Position numbers and translations under genes: made by a program. From Alterinioella nitratireducens (GTDB lineage Bacteria; Pseudomonadota; Alphaproteobacteria; Rhodobacterales; Rhodobacteraceae), in NCBI RefSeq assembly GCF_013155465.1, contig NZ_JABJVX010000003.1:278186-342185 (forward strand): a DNA stretch of 64,000 nt, written 5' to 3'. The notes under the pieces were generated by a model that was not told where the DNA came from, did no database searches, and saw nothing but the letters and a program-made list of their open reading frames with translations. Shown one piece after another: positions 1 to 9,083 of the stretch. The first letter of the stretch is position 1. Every line of letters begins with the position of its first letter.

Positions 1-85
1 GATCGGCGAAAGCCTGATGCGCGAGGAGGACGTGACCGAGGCCACCCGCAAATTGCTGGCCGATCCGCTGGTGGCGGGGCGCTGA
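1..85 (+). CDS. trpC: Indole-3-glycerol phosphate synthase, C-terminal end (partial)
   Basis: Only the last 27 codons are present, running in from the left edge and ending at the TGA at 83-85. The visible end ([19 protein letters not shown]) matches the C-terminal helix of TrpC, which closes the indole ring in tryptophan synthesis; the GESLM segment is the phosphate-binding loop region of the TIM barrel. The stop overlaps the moaC start by one base (TGATG), so the two genes are translationally coupled and probably share an operon. The trpC-moaC order is common in Rhodobacterales. Identity rests on a short tail, so it is likely but not certain. Confidence 0.75.
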   Translation, partial: IGESLMREEDVTEATRKLLADPLVAGR

Positions 86-558
86 TGGCGGGGCTGACGC
101 ATTTCGACAAGGACGGCCAGGCGCATATGGTCGATGTCTCCGACAAGCCCGTGACGGCGCGCATCGCGGTGGCCGAGGGGGCCGTGGTGATGGCGCCCGG
201 GACGCTTGAGATGATCACGCAAGGCACGACGAAGAAGGGCGATGTCCTGGGCGTGGCGCGCCTGGCGGGGATCATGGGGGCCAAGAAGACCGCCGACCTC
301 ATCCCGCTGTGCCACCCGCTGCCGATCACCAAGGTCGCGCTGGACCTGACCCCGGACGAGGACCTGCCCGGCATCCGCATCACCGCGACCGTCAAGACCG
401 GCGGGCAGACTGGCGTCGAGATGGAGGCGCTCACCGCCGTCTCCACCGCCGCGCTGACGGTCTATGACATGGTCAAGGCAGTCGACAAACGCATGGAGAT
501 CACGGGCATAAGGGTCACGCTCAAGGATGGCGGCAAGTCGGGCAGGTTCGAAGCATGA
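85..558 (+). CDS. moaC: Cyclic pyranopterin monophosphate synthase MoaC
   Basis: This enzyme converts the MoaA product to cyclic pyranopterin monophosphate, an early cytoplasmic step of molybdenum cofactor synthesis. The 157-residue length is normal for the family. The conserved residues fall at the same numbers as in the Escherichia coli enzyme: Lys51, His77 in LCHPLP, Glu112, Asp128 and Lys131. The ATG at 85 overlaps the trpC stop, and the gene's own stop overlaps the next ATG (ATGA at 555-558), so it sits inside a tightly coupled trpC-moaC-small ORF-moeA operon. Confidence 0.97.
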   Translation: MAGLTHFDKDGQAHMVDVSDKPVTARIAVAEGAVVMAPGTLEMITQGTTKKGDVLGVARLAGIMGAKKTADLIPLCHPLPITKVALDLTPDEDLPGIRITATVKTGGQTGVEMEALTAVSTAALTVYDMVKAVDKRMEITGIRVTLKDGGKSGRFEA

Positions 559-674
559 ACGCGGGCCGGTCGCTGGAGCTCCACTTCGTCGATGGCAACC
601 CGGAGGGGATGCTGACGGCCTTTGGCGGGCTGCGATTTGCCGATCTCTCCAGACCATCCATGGCCCCCCCATGA
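555..674 (+). pseudogene. 39-codon coupled ORF, possible remnant of a GIY-YIG-type gene
   Basis: An ATGA overlap with the moaC stop opens a 39-residue frame that closes with another ATGA overlap at the moeA start (671-674), so it joins the two Moco genes translationally. Its first half (RSLELHFVDGNPEGMLTA) resembles, from memory, the N-terminus of small GIY-YIG-domain proteins found in Rhodobacterales; after that the sequence diverges and ends. It may be a truncated gene that survives as a coupling peptide, or a genuine short leader. Function unknown. Confidence 0.45.
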
Positions 675-1846
675 CCCCGGTCTCCGACGCCCTTTCCGCC
701 TGCCTCGACCTCTGCGCACCGCTGGAGATCGAGGAGGTGCCGCTGGCCGAGGCCGCCACGCGCACCCTCGCCCGCGCCGTGACAGCGCGGCGCGACCAGC
801 CGCCCTTCGCCTCCTCCGCCATGGATGGCTACGCGGTGACCGAGGATGACCTCATTCCCGGTCGGTCCCTGCGGGTCGTCGGCGAGGCCGCTGCGGGGCA
901 TCACTGGGCGGGCCGGATCGGACGCGGCGAGGCGGTGCGCATCTTCACCGGTGCGCCAGTTCCCGACGGGGCCGCCGCCGTCGTTATCCAGGAGGATGTG
1001 ACGCGCGATGGCCAGCGCATCACGCTTGGCCGGCAACTGGACGACAACCGCAACATCCGCGCGGCGGGCGGCGATTTCCGCGCCGGCGACAGCCTGAGCG
1101 CGCCGCGCCGGTTGCGGCCTGCCGATATTGCACTCGCGGCCTCGATGAACCTGCCCACCCTGCCCGTCACGCGGGCGCCCGTGGTCGCGATCATCGCCAC
1201 CGGGGATGAGCTGGTGCAACCGGGCGAAGACCCGCGACCCGACCAGATCATCGCCTCGAACAGCTATGGGCTGAAGGCGATGGTCGAGGCGGAAGGGGCC
1301 GAGGCGCGTCTCTTGCCCATCGCGCGCGACACGGAGGAAAGCCTCGGCACGGTGCTGAAACTGGCCGAAGGGGCCGATATTGTCGTCACCATCGGCGGGG
1401 CCTCGGTCGGCGATCATGACCTCGTCGGCAAGGTCGCGCTCGGCGCGGGGCTGGAGCGCAGTTTCTACAAGGTCGCGATGCGCCCCGGCAAGCCGCTGAT
1501 GGCGGGGCGCTTGGGCGACGCGGTGCTGCTTGGGCTGCCCGGCAACCCGGTCTCGTCGATGGTCTGCGGCCATGTCTTCCTGCTGCCGATGATCCGCGCC
1601 ATGCTCGGGCTTGGCCGCGCGCCCGCGCCAAGATCGCAGGCCCCTTTGGCGGTCGATCTGCCCGAAAACGGCCCGCGGGAGCATTACATGCGGGCGCGGC
1701 TGGACCAGACGGGCCATGTGAAACCGTTCGACCGGCAGGACAGCGCATTGTTGACCGTGCTTTCGGAAGCCGACGTTCTGATGGTGCGCCCCGCCGGGCA
1801 AGGGTCGCTCAAGGCAGGCACACTTGTGGATATCTTGCGGCTCTGA
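671..1846 (+). CDS. moeA: Molybdopterin molybdenumtransferase MoeA
   Basis: MoeA inserts molybdate into adenylylated molybdopterin, the last common step of Moco synthesis. The 391 residues show the family's early motif PPFASSAMDGYAV (about 45-56), the MoCF domain with TGDELVQPG and VTIGGASVGDHDLV, and the later GLPGNPVSSMVCGHVF segment. I chose the ATG at 671 because it gives the normal MoeA N-terminus and overlaps the preceding stop; the longer open frame upstream is antisense-like. It is the last gene of the trpC-moaC-moeA unit, followed by the lexA promoter. Confidence 0.96.
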   Translation: MTPVSDALSACLDLCAPLEIEEVPLAEAATRTLARAVTARRDQPPFASSAMDGYAVTEDDLIPGRSLRVVGEAAAGHHWAGRIGRGEAVRIFTGAPVPDGAAAVVIQEDVTRDGQRITLGRQLDDNRNIRAAGGDFRAGDSLSAPRRLRPADIALAASMNLPTLPVTRAPVVAIIATGDELVQPGEDPRPDQIIASNSYGLKAMVEAEGAEARLLPIARDTEESLGTVLKLAEGADIVVTIGGASVGDHDLVGKVALGAGLERSFYKVAMRPGKPLMAGRLGDAVLLGLPGNPVSSMVCGHVFLLPMIRAMLGLGRAPAPRSQAPLAVDLPENGPREHYMRARLDQTGHVKPFDRQDSALLTVLSEADVLMVRPAGQGSLKAGTLVDILRL

Positions 1847-1858
1847 TCCTGCCCCTCG

Positions 1859-1887
1859 TTGACACGAAGCAAGAACAGGGGTAGAAC
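1859..1887 (+). promoter_or_regulatory. lexA promoter, sigma70-like
   Basis: TTGACA at 1859-1864 and TAGAAC at 1882-1887 are separated by 17 bases, a near-consensus housekeeping promoter, 40 bases before the lexA start. The -10 hexamer lies inside the GAAC repeat array, so LexA bound there would block RNA polymerase. Confidence 0.7.
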
Positions 1888-1898
1888 ATTCCTCGAAC
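1873..1898 (+). promoter_or_regulatory. LexA operator (SOS box), three GAAC repeats at 11-bp spacing
   Basis: GAAC occurs at 1873, 1884 and 1895, each separated by exactly 7 bases. GAAC-N7-GAAC is the reverse complement of the GTTC-N7-GTTC SOS motif described for Rhodobacter. A third in-phase half-site extends the usual two-repeat operator. Position over the -10 element implies autorepression of lexA. Confidence 0.8.
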
Positions 1899-1926
1899 GA
1901 TGAGGATTTGAGGGGAGTGGCCCGCG

Positions 1927-2619
1927 ATGCTGACCAAGAAGCAGCTCGACCTGTTGGAGCTTATTCACAAGCGTGTGCAGCGCGACGGTGTGCCGCCCTC
2001 GTTCGACGAGATGAAGGAGGCGCTGGACCTGCGCTCCAAATCCGGCATCCACCGGCTGATCACGGCGCTTGAGGAGCGCGGTTTCATCCGCCGCCTCGCG
2101 CATCGCGCCCGCGCCATCGAGATCGTGAAACTGCCCGAGAGCCTTGAGGCCAAACTCGGCGGCTTCGCGCCGCGCGTCATCGACGGCGACCGCCGCGATC
2201 CGCCGAAGGGGGCCATGCCCGTCGCGGCCATCGCGGCGATGGAGGTGCCGGTGATGGGCCGCATCGCGGCAGGTACACCGATCGAGGCGATCAGCGAGGT
2301 TGCCACCCATGTCGCGGTGCCGCAGCAGATGCTCGGCACCGGCAAGTCGCATTACGCGCTGGAGGTCAAGGGCGACTCGATGATCGAGGCCGGGATCAAC
2401 GAAGGCGATATCGTGGTGATCGAGGAAGGCCCGACGGCGGTGAACGGCGATATCGTCGTGGCCCTGATCGAAGGCCATGAGGCGACGCTGAAGCGGTTCC
2501 GCCAGAAGGGCAACATGATCGCGCTGGAGGCGGCCAACCCGGCCTACCAGACCCGGATGCTGCGCGACGACCAGGTCAAGGTGCAGGGCAAGCTGGTGGG
2601 TCTGATCCGCAGCTATTGA
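1927..2619 (+). CDS. lexA: SOS repressor LexA
   Basis: Transcriptional repressor of DNA-damage genes that self-cleaves with RecA filaments. The 230 residues carry an N-terminal winged helix (about 1-65, with [20 protein letters not shown] as recognition region), the Ala115-Gly116 cleavage site in [10 protein letters not shown], and the S24-type catalytic dyad Ser151 (VKGDSM) and Lys189 (EATLKRF). A Shine-Dalgarno run AGGGGAG at 1911-1917 supports this ATG. The upstream GAAC repeats indicate autoregulation. It is transcribed separately from moeA and converges on comEC. Confidence 0.97.
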   Translation: MLTKKQLDLLELIHKRVQRDGVPPSFDEMKEALDLRSKSGIHRLITALEERGFIRRLAHRARAIEIVKLPESLEAKLGGFAPRVIDGDRRDPPKGAMPVAAIAAMEVPVMGRIAAGTPIEAISEVATHVAVPQQMLGTGKSHYALEVKGDSMIEAGINEGDIVVIEEGPTAVNGDIVVALIEGHEATLKRFRQKGNMIALEAANPAYQTRMLRDDQVKVQGKLVGLIRSY

Positions 2620-2634
2620 CGGTTTGCGGGGGGG

Positions 2635-2654
2635 GCGCCTCGTCGACGAGGCGC
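2635..2654. repeat. 20-bp perfect palindrome with GTCGAC core (1)
   Basis: GCGCCTCGTCGACGAGGCGC reads the same on both strands. It lies just after the lexA stop and could form the lexA terminator hairpin, although no T-run follows. A second 20-bp palindrome with the same CGTCGACG core lies at 2754-2773. Confidence 0.75.
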
Positions 2655-2753
2655 GGGCTGGCGTTGCGCTTGACGCCTCACGCGGTCTTGGTTCGGTGAA
2701 GTCCCTGCACGATGGGCATCGCTTTTGCACAACGGTCAAGCGATACGCAACCT

Positions 2754-2773
2754 GCGTCCCGTCGACGGGACGC
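2754..2773. repeat. 20-bp perfect palindrome with GTCGAC core (2)
   Basis: GCGTCCCGTCGACGGGACGC is a second perfect palindrome, 62 bp before the end of comEC on the opposite strand. Different arms around the same CGTCGACG core argue for structural or binding-site selection. Confidence 0.75.
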
Positions 2774-2780
2774 CCCCCCC

Positions 2781-2810
2781 CCGGCCCACAAACCCCCGGC
2801 CCACAAACCC
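2781..2810 (+). repeat. Two tandem 15-bp direct repeats
   Basis: CCGGCCCACAAACCC occurs twice head to tail, immediately before the comEC stop codon (which is at 2816-2818 on the minus strand). Confidence 0.8.
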
Positions 2811-2815
2811 AAGGC

Positions 2816-4924
2816 TTACCGCACCCAGGGGCGGTTCCCCTGACGGTCGCGCGCGGTCTCGACCCGCAGCCCCCCCCGCCCGAGATAGAGCGCAATCGCG
2901 CCGGTCCCGCGCAACACCTCCGGCCCGACCAGGTGGCACCCCTGCGCGCCCAAGGCAACCGCCGCCCCCGCCCCGGCCTGCACCGGCAACCCCGGCTGGC
3001 CCGCCAGTGCTGCCGGAATATCCTCGGGCGTGATCACCCATGTATGGCGGGCGCAGGCCGCGATCAGTTCCTCTCCCGCGCGCCGTCCGACCCCGTGCCA
3101 GAGCGTTCCGCCCGCCAGCGCCGTCACCCGCCCCGCGCCGTCATCGGTCCAGCCCGCACGCGCCGCCGCCTGTGCCTGATCCTCCAGGTCACCATCATTC
3201 TCCAGCCACAGCCCCGCAACAAAGCCGTCGCCCCGTGGGCGGCTGAGGCTGCGCGCGCCCTCTTCCATCAGTCCGGCCAGCCGCCCGGTGGAGGAGATCA
3301 GCAGCAAGGGCCGCTCCGCCCCCGTCCAGATCGCCAGCGCCAGTGCCACCGGGGCCAGCCCGGCCCATCTTGCCCGGCCCCGCCACAAGATCACCAGCAG
3401 CATCCCGCCCGTGATCAGCCCCAGGACCACGCCCGGCGGCATCACCACGGGCCGGATCGCGCCGGGTTGCGCCGAGATCCAGAGCGCCACCGCGATGATC
3501 CAGTCGAGCCCCGCCTCCATCACGCGAAACGCGATCCAGTCCAGCCCGAGGGGCCAGAGCAAGAGCGCGACCACGGCCGCCGGGATGACCAGCGAGCCCA
3601 TCACCGGCACCGTCAGAAGGTTGGCGGCCAGCCCGTAGGCCGCGATCATGTTGAAATGCGCGGCGGCAAAGGGCGCTGTCGCCGCCCCCGCCACGACCGA
3701 GGAAATGACCAGCGCCACGGCCCCGCGCGTCCATTTCGGCAAGCCCGCCAGGAAGGTGTTTCCGCGCAGCGCGTTAAACACCGCGACCAGGGCCGTGGTG
3801 GCGGCAAAGCTCATCTGGAAACCGGGGCCAAGCAGCGTCTCGGGCCGGTGCGCCAGCACGATCAGCGCCGCGATGGCGACCGCGCGCAAAGTGATCGCGC
3901 GCCGGTCCAGCAGCACCGCGACGAACATCACCGCAACCTGGATGAAAGCGCGCTCCGTCGCGACATTGCCGCCCGAGAGCGCGAGATAGACCGCGCCCGC
4001 GGCCAACGCGCCGATGGCGGCGGGTTTCTTGGTCGGCACCCGCAGCGCCAGCGCCGGGATCAGCGCCAGCCCGCCGCGCAGGCAGAGGAAGACGAAGCCG
4101 GTCAACAGCCCCATATGCAAACCGGAGATTGCCAGCAGATGCGCGATGTTGGACTGACGCAGCGCCTCCAGCACGTCCTGGCTGATGCTTGAGCGGTCGC
4201 CGGTCAGAACGGCGGTGGCAAAGGCCCCGGCCTCGCCTTGCACGCGGGCGCGGATCGCGGCGCTCATGGCGTGGCGCAGGGTCGCGATGCGCATCGTGCC
4301 GGGCTCGGGCGGGGCCAGCAGCAGGGCGGGCACGCGGGTATAGCCGACCGCGCCGATCTGCTGGAACCAGGCGTGACGCTGGAAGTCGAAGCCGCGCGGC
4401 TCGCCCGGACCTTCCGGCGGGCTGAGATGCCCCGTCATCATGATCCGCGCACCCGGAACGGGATCGAGAAACCCCTGTTGCCCATGCAGCGAGACGCGCA
4501 CCCGCGTCGGCACACGGGCCGGGTCCATCCGGGACAGCACGACCTCGTCCAGCGTGATCCGCACCCGGTCCGAGGCGGAGCGATCGACCATCACGACCCG
4601 CCCCTCGATGGGTCCGTAATAGCGAAACCCAAGGACCGGCCCCGCCACCTGGGCCGTGCGCAGCGCCGAGAGACCGAGACCGGCGATAACGAGAACGAGC
4701 GCGAAGGCGAGCGGCCCGAAGACCTCGCGCGCGCGCCAGCCGAGGAGCAGCAGCGCCAGACCCAGAAACCCGAGACCCGCCAGTGCAACCCCCGACGGCT
4801 CCACCGGAAGCGCGAAATAGAGCGCCACGCCCGCGCCCACCATGACCGGCGACCAGGGCATCAAGGCCCCGCGCTGGCCCTGTTGGGCCGCGTTGATGTG
4901 GCTGATCAGGCGCACCCTTGCCAC
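2816..4924 (-). CDS. comEC: ComEC/Rec2 family DNA uptake channel
   Basis: Polytopic inner-membrane protein predicted to form the channel for single-stranded DNA during natural transformation. The 702-residue protein has N-terminal membrane segments (about 25-95), a soluble beta-rich part, then the Competence domain with the signature AHLLAISGLHMGL near 261-273 and many following transmembrane helices. I do not see the HxHxDH motif of the metallo-beta-lactamase domain that many ComEC proteins carry at the C-terminus; alphaproteobacterial versions are often short like this. It is divergent from gltX and convergent with lexA. Confidence 0.88.
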   Translation of the reverse strand: MARVRLISHINAAQQGQRGALMPWSPVMVGAGVALYFALPVEPSGVALAGLGFLGLALLLLGWRAREVFGPLAFALVLVIAGLGLSALRTAQVAGPVLGFRYYGPIEGRVVMVDRSASDRVRITLDEVVLSRMDPARVPTRVRVSLHGQQGFLDPVPGARIMMTGHLSPPEGPGEPRGFDFQRHAWFQQIGAVGYTRVPALLLAPPEPGTMRIATLRHAMSAAIRARVQGEAGAFATAVLTGDRSSISQDVLEALRQSNIAHLLAISGLHMGLLTGFVFLCLRGGLALIPALALRVPTKKPAAIGALAAGAVYLALSGGNVATERAFIQVAVMFVAVLLDRRAITLRAVAIAALIVLAHRPETLLGPGFQMSFAATTALVAVFNALRGNTFLAGLPKWTRGAVALVISSVVAGAATAPFAAAHFNMIAAYGLAANLLTVPVMGSLVIPAAVVALLLWPLGLDWIAFRVMEAGLDWIIAVALWISAQPGAIRPVVMPPGVVLGLITGGMLLVILWRGRARWAGLAPVALALAIWTGAERPLLLISSTGRLAGLMEEGARSLSRPRGDGFVAGLWLENDGDLEDQAQAAARAGWTDDGAGRVTALAGGTLWHGVGRRAGEELIAACARHTWVITPEDIPAALAGQPGLPVQAGAGAAVALGAQGCHLVGPEVLRGTGAIALYLGRGGLRVETARDRQGNRPWVR

Positions 4925-5025
4925 CCTTTCCGGCCTTGCCTAAACACCGCAGTGACCCATCATTGCGCCGCGCATGGTTTCCAAACCCTTAACGCGAAGT
5001 GCCGCGAGATCCCGAAAGGCCGCTC

Positions 5026-6432
5026 ATGTCCCCAACGCCCCCCGTCACCCGTTTCGCCCCCTCGCCCACGGGCTACCTGCATATCGGCGGCGCGCGCACG
5101 GCGCTGTTCAACTGGCTTTACGCGCGCGGGCGCGGCGGCACCTTCCTGCTGCGCATCGAGGATACCGACCGCGCGCGCTCGACCCCCGAGGCGACCGAGG
5201 CGATCTTGAAGGGTCTCACCTGGCTCGGCCTTGACTGGGACGGTGAGCCGATCAGCCAGCACGCGCGGCAGGAGCGTCACGCCGAGGTTGCGTTGCAGAT
5301 GCTGGAGGCCGGCACCGCCTATAAATGCTTCTCGACACAGGAAGAAATCGCCGCCTTCCGCGAGGCCGCGAAGGCCGAGAAACGCTCGACCCTGTTCCTC
5401 AGCCCCTGGCGCGACGCCGATCCCGCCAGCCACCCCGATGCGCCCCATGCCGTGCGCCTGAAAGCGCCGCGCGACGGGGTGACGGTGATCAAGGACGCGG
5501 TGCAGGGCGACGTGACGATCCGGAACGCGGAACTGGACGACATGATCTTGCTGCGCTCGGACGGGACGCCGACCTATATGCACGCGGTGGTCGTGGATGA
5601 TCACGATATGGGCGTGACCCATGTGATCCGCGGCGACGATCATCTCAACAATGCCGCGCGGCAGGCGCAGATCTACACCGCCATGGGATGGGAAATTCCG
5701 GTCTGGGCGCATATCCCGCTGATCCATGGCCCCGACGGCAAGAAGCTGTCCAAGCGCCACGGCGCGCTCGGGATCGAGGAATACGCCGCCATGGGCTATC
5801 CGCCCGCCGCGATGCGCAACTACCTGGCGCGGCTCGGCTGGAGCCATGGCGATGATGAATTGTTCGACGATGCGCAGGCCAAAGCGTGGTTCGACCTCTC
5901 CGGTATCGGCAAATCCCCTGCCCGGCTCGACTTCAAGAAGCTGGAGCATGTCGCGGGCTATCACATCGCGCGGATGGACGATGACGACCTGCTGACCGAG
6001 ATTGACCGGTTTCTGGCTGCAACGCAGCAAGAGCCACTTTCGCCCGCGCTGAAAGACGGGCTGCGCGCTGCGATGTATTGCCTCAAGGATCGCGCCCGGT
6101 CCCTGCCGCAACTGATTGAAAAGGCGTATTTTGTCCTGAACTCCCATCCCATTGACCGGGATGAGAAATCACGCGAAGCGCTGACCGATGTATCCCGTGG
6201 TATACTGAAGGAATTGACGCCGCAGTTGCAAAATGCTAGCTGGACACGCGACACGCTTGAAGCCATCGTTGGCCAGGTTTCGGAGGCACATGGAGTGAAG
6301 CTCGGCAAGGTTGCCCCGGCCCTGCGCGCCGCGCTGGCGGGCCGCCCGGTCAGCCCGAGCGTTTTCGACATGATGCTGGTTCTTGGCCGCGAGGAGACGC
6401 TGGCCCGACTGTCCGACGCGGCCGCCGCCTGA
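5026..6432 (+). CDS. gltX: Glutamate--tRNA ligase
   Basis: Charges tRNA-Glu (and possibly tRNA-Gln, for later amidation). The 468-residue class I synthetase has the HIGH-like motif LHIGG at 18-22 and the KMSKS-like KLSKRHGA at 240-247, with the anticodon-binding helical half behind. The ATG at 5026 is preferred over an upstream in-frame ATG at 4999 because GAAAGG lies just before it and the protein then begins in the usual way with [10 protein letters not shown]. Alphaproteobacteria often have two gltX copies; this window shows one. Confidence 0.95.
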   Translation: MSPTPPVTRFAPSPTGYLHIGGARTALFNWLYARGRGGTFLLRIEDTDRARSTPEATEAILKGLTWLGLDWDGEPISQHARQERHAEVALQMLEAGTAYKCFSTQEEIAAFREAAKAEKRSTLFLSPWRDADPASHPDAPHAVRLKAPRDGVTVIKDAVQGDVTIRNAELDDMILLRSDGTPTYMHAVVVDDHDMGVTHVIRGDDHLNNAARQAQIYTAMGWEIPVWAHIPLIHGPDGKKLSKRHGALGIEEYAAMGYPPAAMRNYLARLGWSHGDDELFDDAQAKAWFDLSGIGKSPARLDFKKLEHVAGYHIARMDDDDLLTEIDRFLAATQQEPLSPALKDGLRAAMYCLKDRARSLPQLIEKAYFVLNSHPIDRDEKSREALTDVSRGILKELTPQLQNASWTRDTLEAIVGQVSEAHGVKLGKVAPALRAALAGRPVSPSVFDMMLVLGREETLARLSDAAAA

Positions 6433-6441
6433 GGATCGGGA

Positions 6442-6455
6442 CCCCCATTCGGGGG
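6442..6455. other. Short GC hairpin after gltX
   Basis: CCCCCATTCGGGGG forms a 5-bp stem with a 4-base loop, 10 bases after the gltX stop. No T-run follows, so terminator function is only possible. The rest of the 122-base gap before gltA contains repeated GGGGGACG and CACCAGAC words and no clear gene. Confidence 0.4.
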
Positions 6456-6554
6456 ACGTAAGTTTAGATGGGGGACGGGGGCCTGGTCCCTGCCCCGCCA
6501 CCAGACCACCAGACCGAACCGTTCGGGCCGGTGCGCAACAGATGAGGGACAGAT

Positions 6555-7847
6555 ATGGCAGAAAACAGAACCGCTAAGCTGGAATTCGACGGCAAGACCC
6601 TCGAATTGCCCATCCTCAGCCCCAGCCTCGGCCCCGATGTCATCGACATCAGCAAGCTCTACGCCCAGGGCGGCGTCTTCACCCACGATCCGGGCTTCAC
6701 CTCCACCTCGGCCTGCGAATCCACCATCACCTTCATCGACGGCAACAAGGGTGAGCTTCTGCATCGCGGCTACCCGATCGACCAGCTGGCCGAGAAATCG
6801 CATTTCCTCGAGGTCTGCTACCTGCTGCTCTATGGCGAACTGCCCTCGGTCACGGAACTGGAGGATTTCGAGCTGCGGGTGACCCGTCACACGATGGTGC
6901 ATGAGCAGATGCACAATTTCTTCCGCGGGTTCCGCCGTGATGCGCACCCGATGGCCACGATGGTCGGCGTGGTCGGCGCGATGTCGGCCTTCTACCACGA
7001 TTCGACCGATATCTCGGACCCCTGGCAGCGCGAGGTCGCCTCGATCCGCCTGATCGCGAAACTGCCGACCATCGCCGCGATGGCCTATAAATATTCCATC
7101 GGCCAGCCCTTCGTCTATCCGCGCAACGATTGCGACTACGCGACCAACTTCCTGCGCATGTGTTTTGCCGTGCCGGCCGAGGAATACCAGCCTGACCCGA
7201 TCCTGAGCCGCGCGATGGACCGGATCTTCACGCTGCATGCCGATCACGAGCAAAACGCCTCGACCTCGACCGTGCGCCTGGCGGGCTCCTCCGGGGCCAA
7301 TCCCTTCGCCTGCATCGCGGCGGGCATCGCCTGTCTCTGGGGCCCCGCGCATGGTGGCGCCAACCAGGCCTGCCTGGAAATGCTGCAGGAGATCGGCACG
7401 CCCGACCGCATCCCCGAATATATCGCGCGCGCCAAGGACAAGGACGATCCGTTCCGCCTGATGGGCTTCGGCCACCGCGTCTACAAGAATTTCGACCCCC
7501 GCGCGACGGTGATGAAGCAGAGCGCCGATGAGGTGCTGGACCTTCTGGGCATCGAGGACAACCCGACGCTGCAGGTCGCCAAGGAACTGGAGCGCCAGGC
7601 CCTGGACGACCCCTATTTCACCGAGAAGAAGCTGTTCCCGAATGTCGATTTCTATTCCGGCATCATCCTCGAGGCGATCGGCTTCCCGACCTCCATGTTC
7701 ACGCCCATCTTCGCGCTTTCCCGCACCGTCGGGTGGGTCGCCCAATGGAAGGAAATGATCGGCGATCCGGCCGGCAAGATCGGTCGCCCGCGCCAGCTCT
7801 ATACCGGCGCGACGCTGCGCGACTACGTGGATATCGAGAACCGCTGA
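6555..7847 (+). CDS. gltA: Citrate synthase (type II, hexameric)
   Basis: Condenses oxaloacetate and acetyl-CoA to citrate at the entry of the TCA cycle. The 430 residues contain the catalytic triad at His266 ([10 protein letters not shown]), His307 ([13 protein letters not shown]) and Asp365 (NVDFYSG), close to the E. coli numbering. The N-terminal beta-rich extension typical of the NADH-sensitive Gram-negative type is present. AGGGACAG precedes the ATG. A strong hairpin terminator follows at 7870. Confidence 0.97.
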   Translation: MAENRTAKLEFDGKTLELPILSPSLGPDVIDISKLYAQGGVFTHDPGFTSTSACESTITFIDGNKGELLHRGYPIDQLAEKSHFLEVCYLLLYGELPSVTELEDFELRVTRHTMVHEQMHNFFRGFRRDAHPMATMVGVVGAMSAFYHDSTDISDPWQREVASIRLIAKLPTIAAMAYKYSIGQPFVYPRNDCDYATNFLRMCFAVPAEEYQPDPILSRAMDRIFTLHADHEQNASTSTVRLAGSSGANPFACIAAGIACLWGPAHGGANQACLEMLQEIGTPDRIPEYIARAKDKDDPFRLMGFGHRVYKNFDPRATVMKQSADEVLDLLGIEDNPTLQVAKELERQALDDPYFTEKKLFPNVDFYSGIILEAIGFPTSMFTPIFALSRTVGWVAQWKEMIGDPAGKIGRPRQLYTGATLRDYVDIENR

Positions 7848-7869
7848 GCCGCCAGCCTTGACGGATTTC

Positions 7870-7898
7870 GGGCCGCTCCCCAAGGGGGCGGCCCTTTT
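7870..7898 (+). terminator. Rho-independent terminator of gltA
   Basis: GGGCCGC (7870-7876) pairs with GCGGCCC (7888-7894), with an inner CCC/GGG stem, followed by TTTT. Confidence 0.85.
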
Positions 7899-7926
7899 CA
7901 CGTCCCCGCTCCGCCGTCCTCAGGCA

Positions 7927-7988
7927 TTAACCTTAACGCGCGCGCCGTTAACCTTAACGCGCGCGCCGTTAACCTTAACGCGCGCCCC
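7927..7988 (+). repeat. Three tandem copies of a 21-bp TTAACCTTAACG repeat
   Basis: The unit begins TTAACCTTAACGCGCGCG and recurs at 7927, 7948 and 7969; the third copy degenerates at its end. A related inverted copy lies at 21282-21302. The array is followed 8 bases later by the CTTCTTTGTTCC element, and the same order is seen, reversed, near 21.2 kb. Confidence 0.85.
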
Positions 7989-7995
7989 GCCCCAT

Positions 7996-8028
7996 CTTCT
8001 TTGTTCCGCAAATATCCCCGCCGGAGGC
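7996..8028 (+). repeat. Dispersed CTTCTTTGTTCC / AAATATCCCCGCCGGAGGC element, copy A
   Basis: 33-bp intergenic element: CTTCTTTGTTCC, two variable bases, then AAATATCCCCGCCGGAGGC. Other copies are at 21223-21256 (inverted) and 53981-54013. It occupies the gap before the nucleoside hydrolase gene. Confidence 0.85.
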
Positions 8029-8087
8029 ATTGAATCTCTTCTCTCCAACGGCGAGGATCATTCCCTCGCTCGCAGGAAAGGCTGCCC

Positions 8088-9026
8088 ATGCCGCGCAAGA
8101 TCATCATCGACACCGATCCCGGCCAGGACGACGCGGTCGCGATCCTGCTGGCACTGGCCAGCCCCGAGGACATCACGCTTCTCGGTATCACGGCGGTTGC
8201 CGGAAACGTGCCGCTGGCGCTGACGGAGCTGAATGCCCGCAAGGTCTGCGAGGTGGCGGAGCGGCCCGATATCAAGGTCTTCGCCGGTTGCGACCGACCG
8301 TTGGCCCACACGCTCGTCACGGCCGAACATGTGCATGGCAAGACCGGACTCGACGGCCCCGACCTGCCCGCGCCGAAAATGCCGCTGCAAGACGCCCACG
8401 CGGTCGATTTCATCATCGAGACGCTGCGCAGTGAGGCCCCCGGCACCGTCACTCTCTGCGCGCTCGGCCCGCTGACCAATATCGCCACGGCCTTCCGGAA
8501 GGCCCCCGATATCGCGGAGCGTGTCCAGGAAATCGTGCTGATGGGCGGGGCCTATTTCGAGGTCGGCAACATCACCCCGGCGGCGGAGTTCAACATCTAT
8601 GTCGATCCCGAAGCCGCTGATATCGTGTTCAAATCCGGCGCAGCGATCACGGTGATGCCGCTTGACGTGACGCATAAGGCGCTGGTCACCGGCCCGCGCA
8701 ATGACGCCTTCCGCGCGCTTGACAGCCATGCCGGGCGCACCGTCGCCGCCTGGACCGAGTTCTTCGAGCGTTTCGACAAGGAGAAATACGGCTCGCCCGG
8801 TGCGCCGCTGCATGACCCCACCGTCATCGCCTACCTGATCAACCCCAAGCTCTTCCAGGGGCGGCATGTCAATGTCGAGATCGAGACCGTCTCGGAGCTT
8901 ACCCGTGGCATGACCGTCGCCGATTGGTGGGGCGTCACCGACCGGCCCGCCAATGCGATGTTCATGGGCGATCTGGACGCGGACGGGTTCTTCGACCTGC
9001 TGACGGAGCGGATCGGGCGGCTCTGA
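8088..9026 (+). CDS. Nucleoside hydrolase (IUNH family)
   Basis: Hydrolyses the N-glycosidic bond of ribonucleosides for base salvage. The 312-residue protein starts with the family's calcium-binding signature IIIDTDPGQDDAVA, giving Asp10, Asp14 and Asp15, and keeps the C-terminal LHDP segment that supplies the last metal ligand. Substrate preference (pyrimidine, purine or inosine-uridine) cannot be told from these motifs. The gene stands alone between the repeat-rich gap and selO, 57 bases apart. Confidence 0.92.
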   Translation: MPRKIIIDTDPGQDDAVAILLALASPEDITLLGITAVAGNVPLALTELNARKVCEVAERPDIKVFAGCDRPLAHTLVTAEHVHGKTGLDGPDLPAPKMPLQDAHAVDFIIETLRSEAPGTVTLCALGPLTNIATAFRKAPDIAERVQEIVLMGGAYFEVGNITPAAEFNIYVDPEAADIVFKSGAAITVMPLDVTHKALVTGPRNDAFRALDSHAGRTVAAWTEFFERFDKEKYGSPGAPLHDPTVIAYLINPKLFQGRHVNVEIETVSELTRGMTVADWWGVTDRPANAMFMGDLDADGFFDLLTERIGRL

Positions 9027-9083
9027 CCGGCTGGAAACCGTCGCCCGCCATACCTAGGTAAGGGGCGAAGGGGGCCACTTCCC

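Noticed and set aside
521-1801. 426-codon minus-strand frame opposite moeA
   Set aside because: Shadow of moeA with His/Gln/Arg-rich composition.
2624-4192. 522-codon plus-strand open frame opposite comEC
   Set aside because: Arg/Pro/Gln-rich composition without domains, typical antisense shadow of a GC-rich gene; comEC on the other strand has clear family motifs.
7927-7988. Tandem 21-bp repeats as a possible CRISPR array
   Set aside because: Units are directly adjacent with no unique spacers, no leader and no cas genes nearby.
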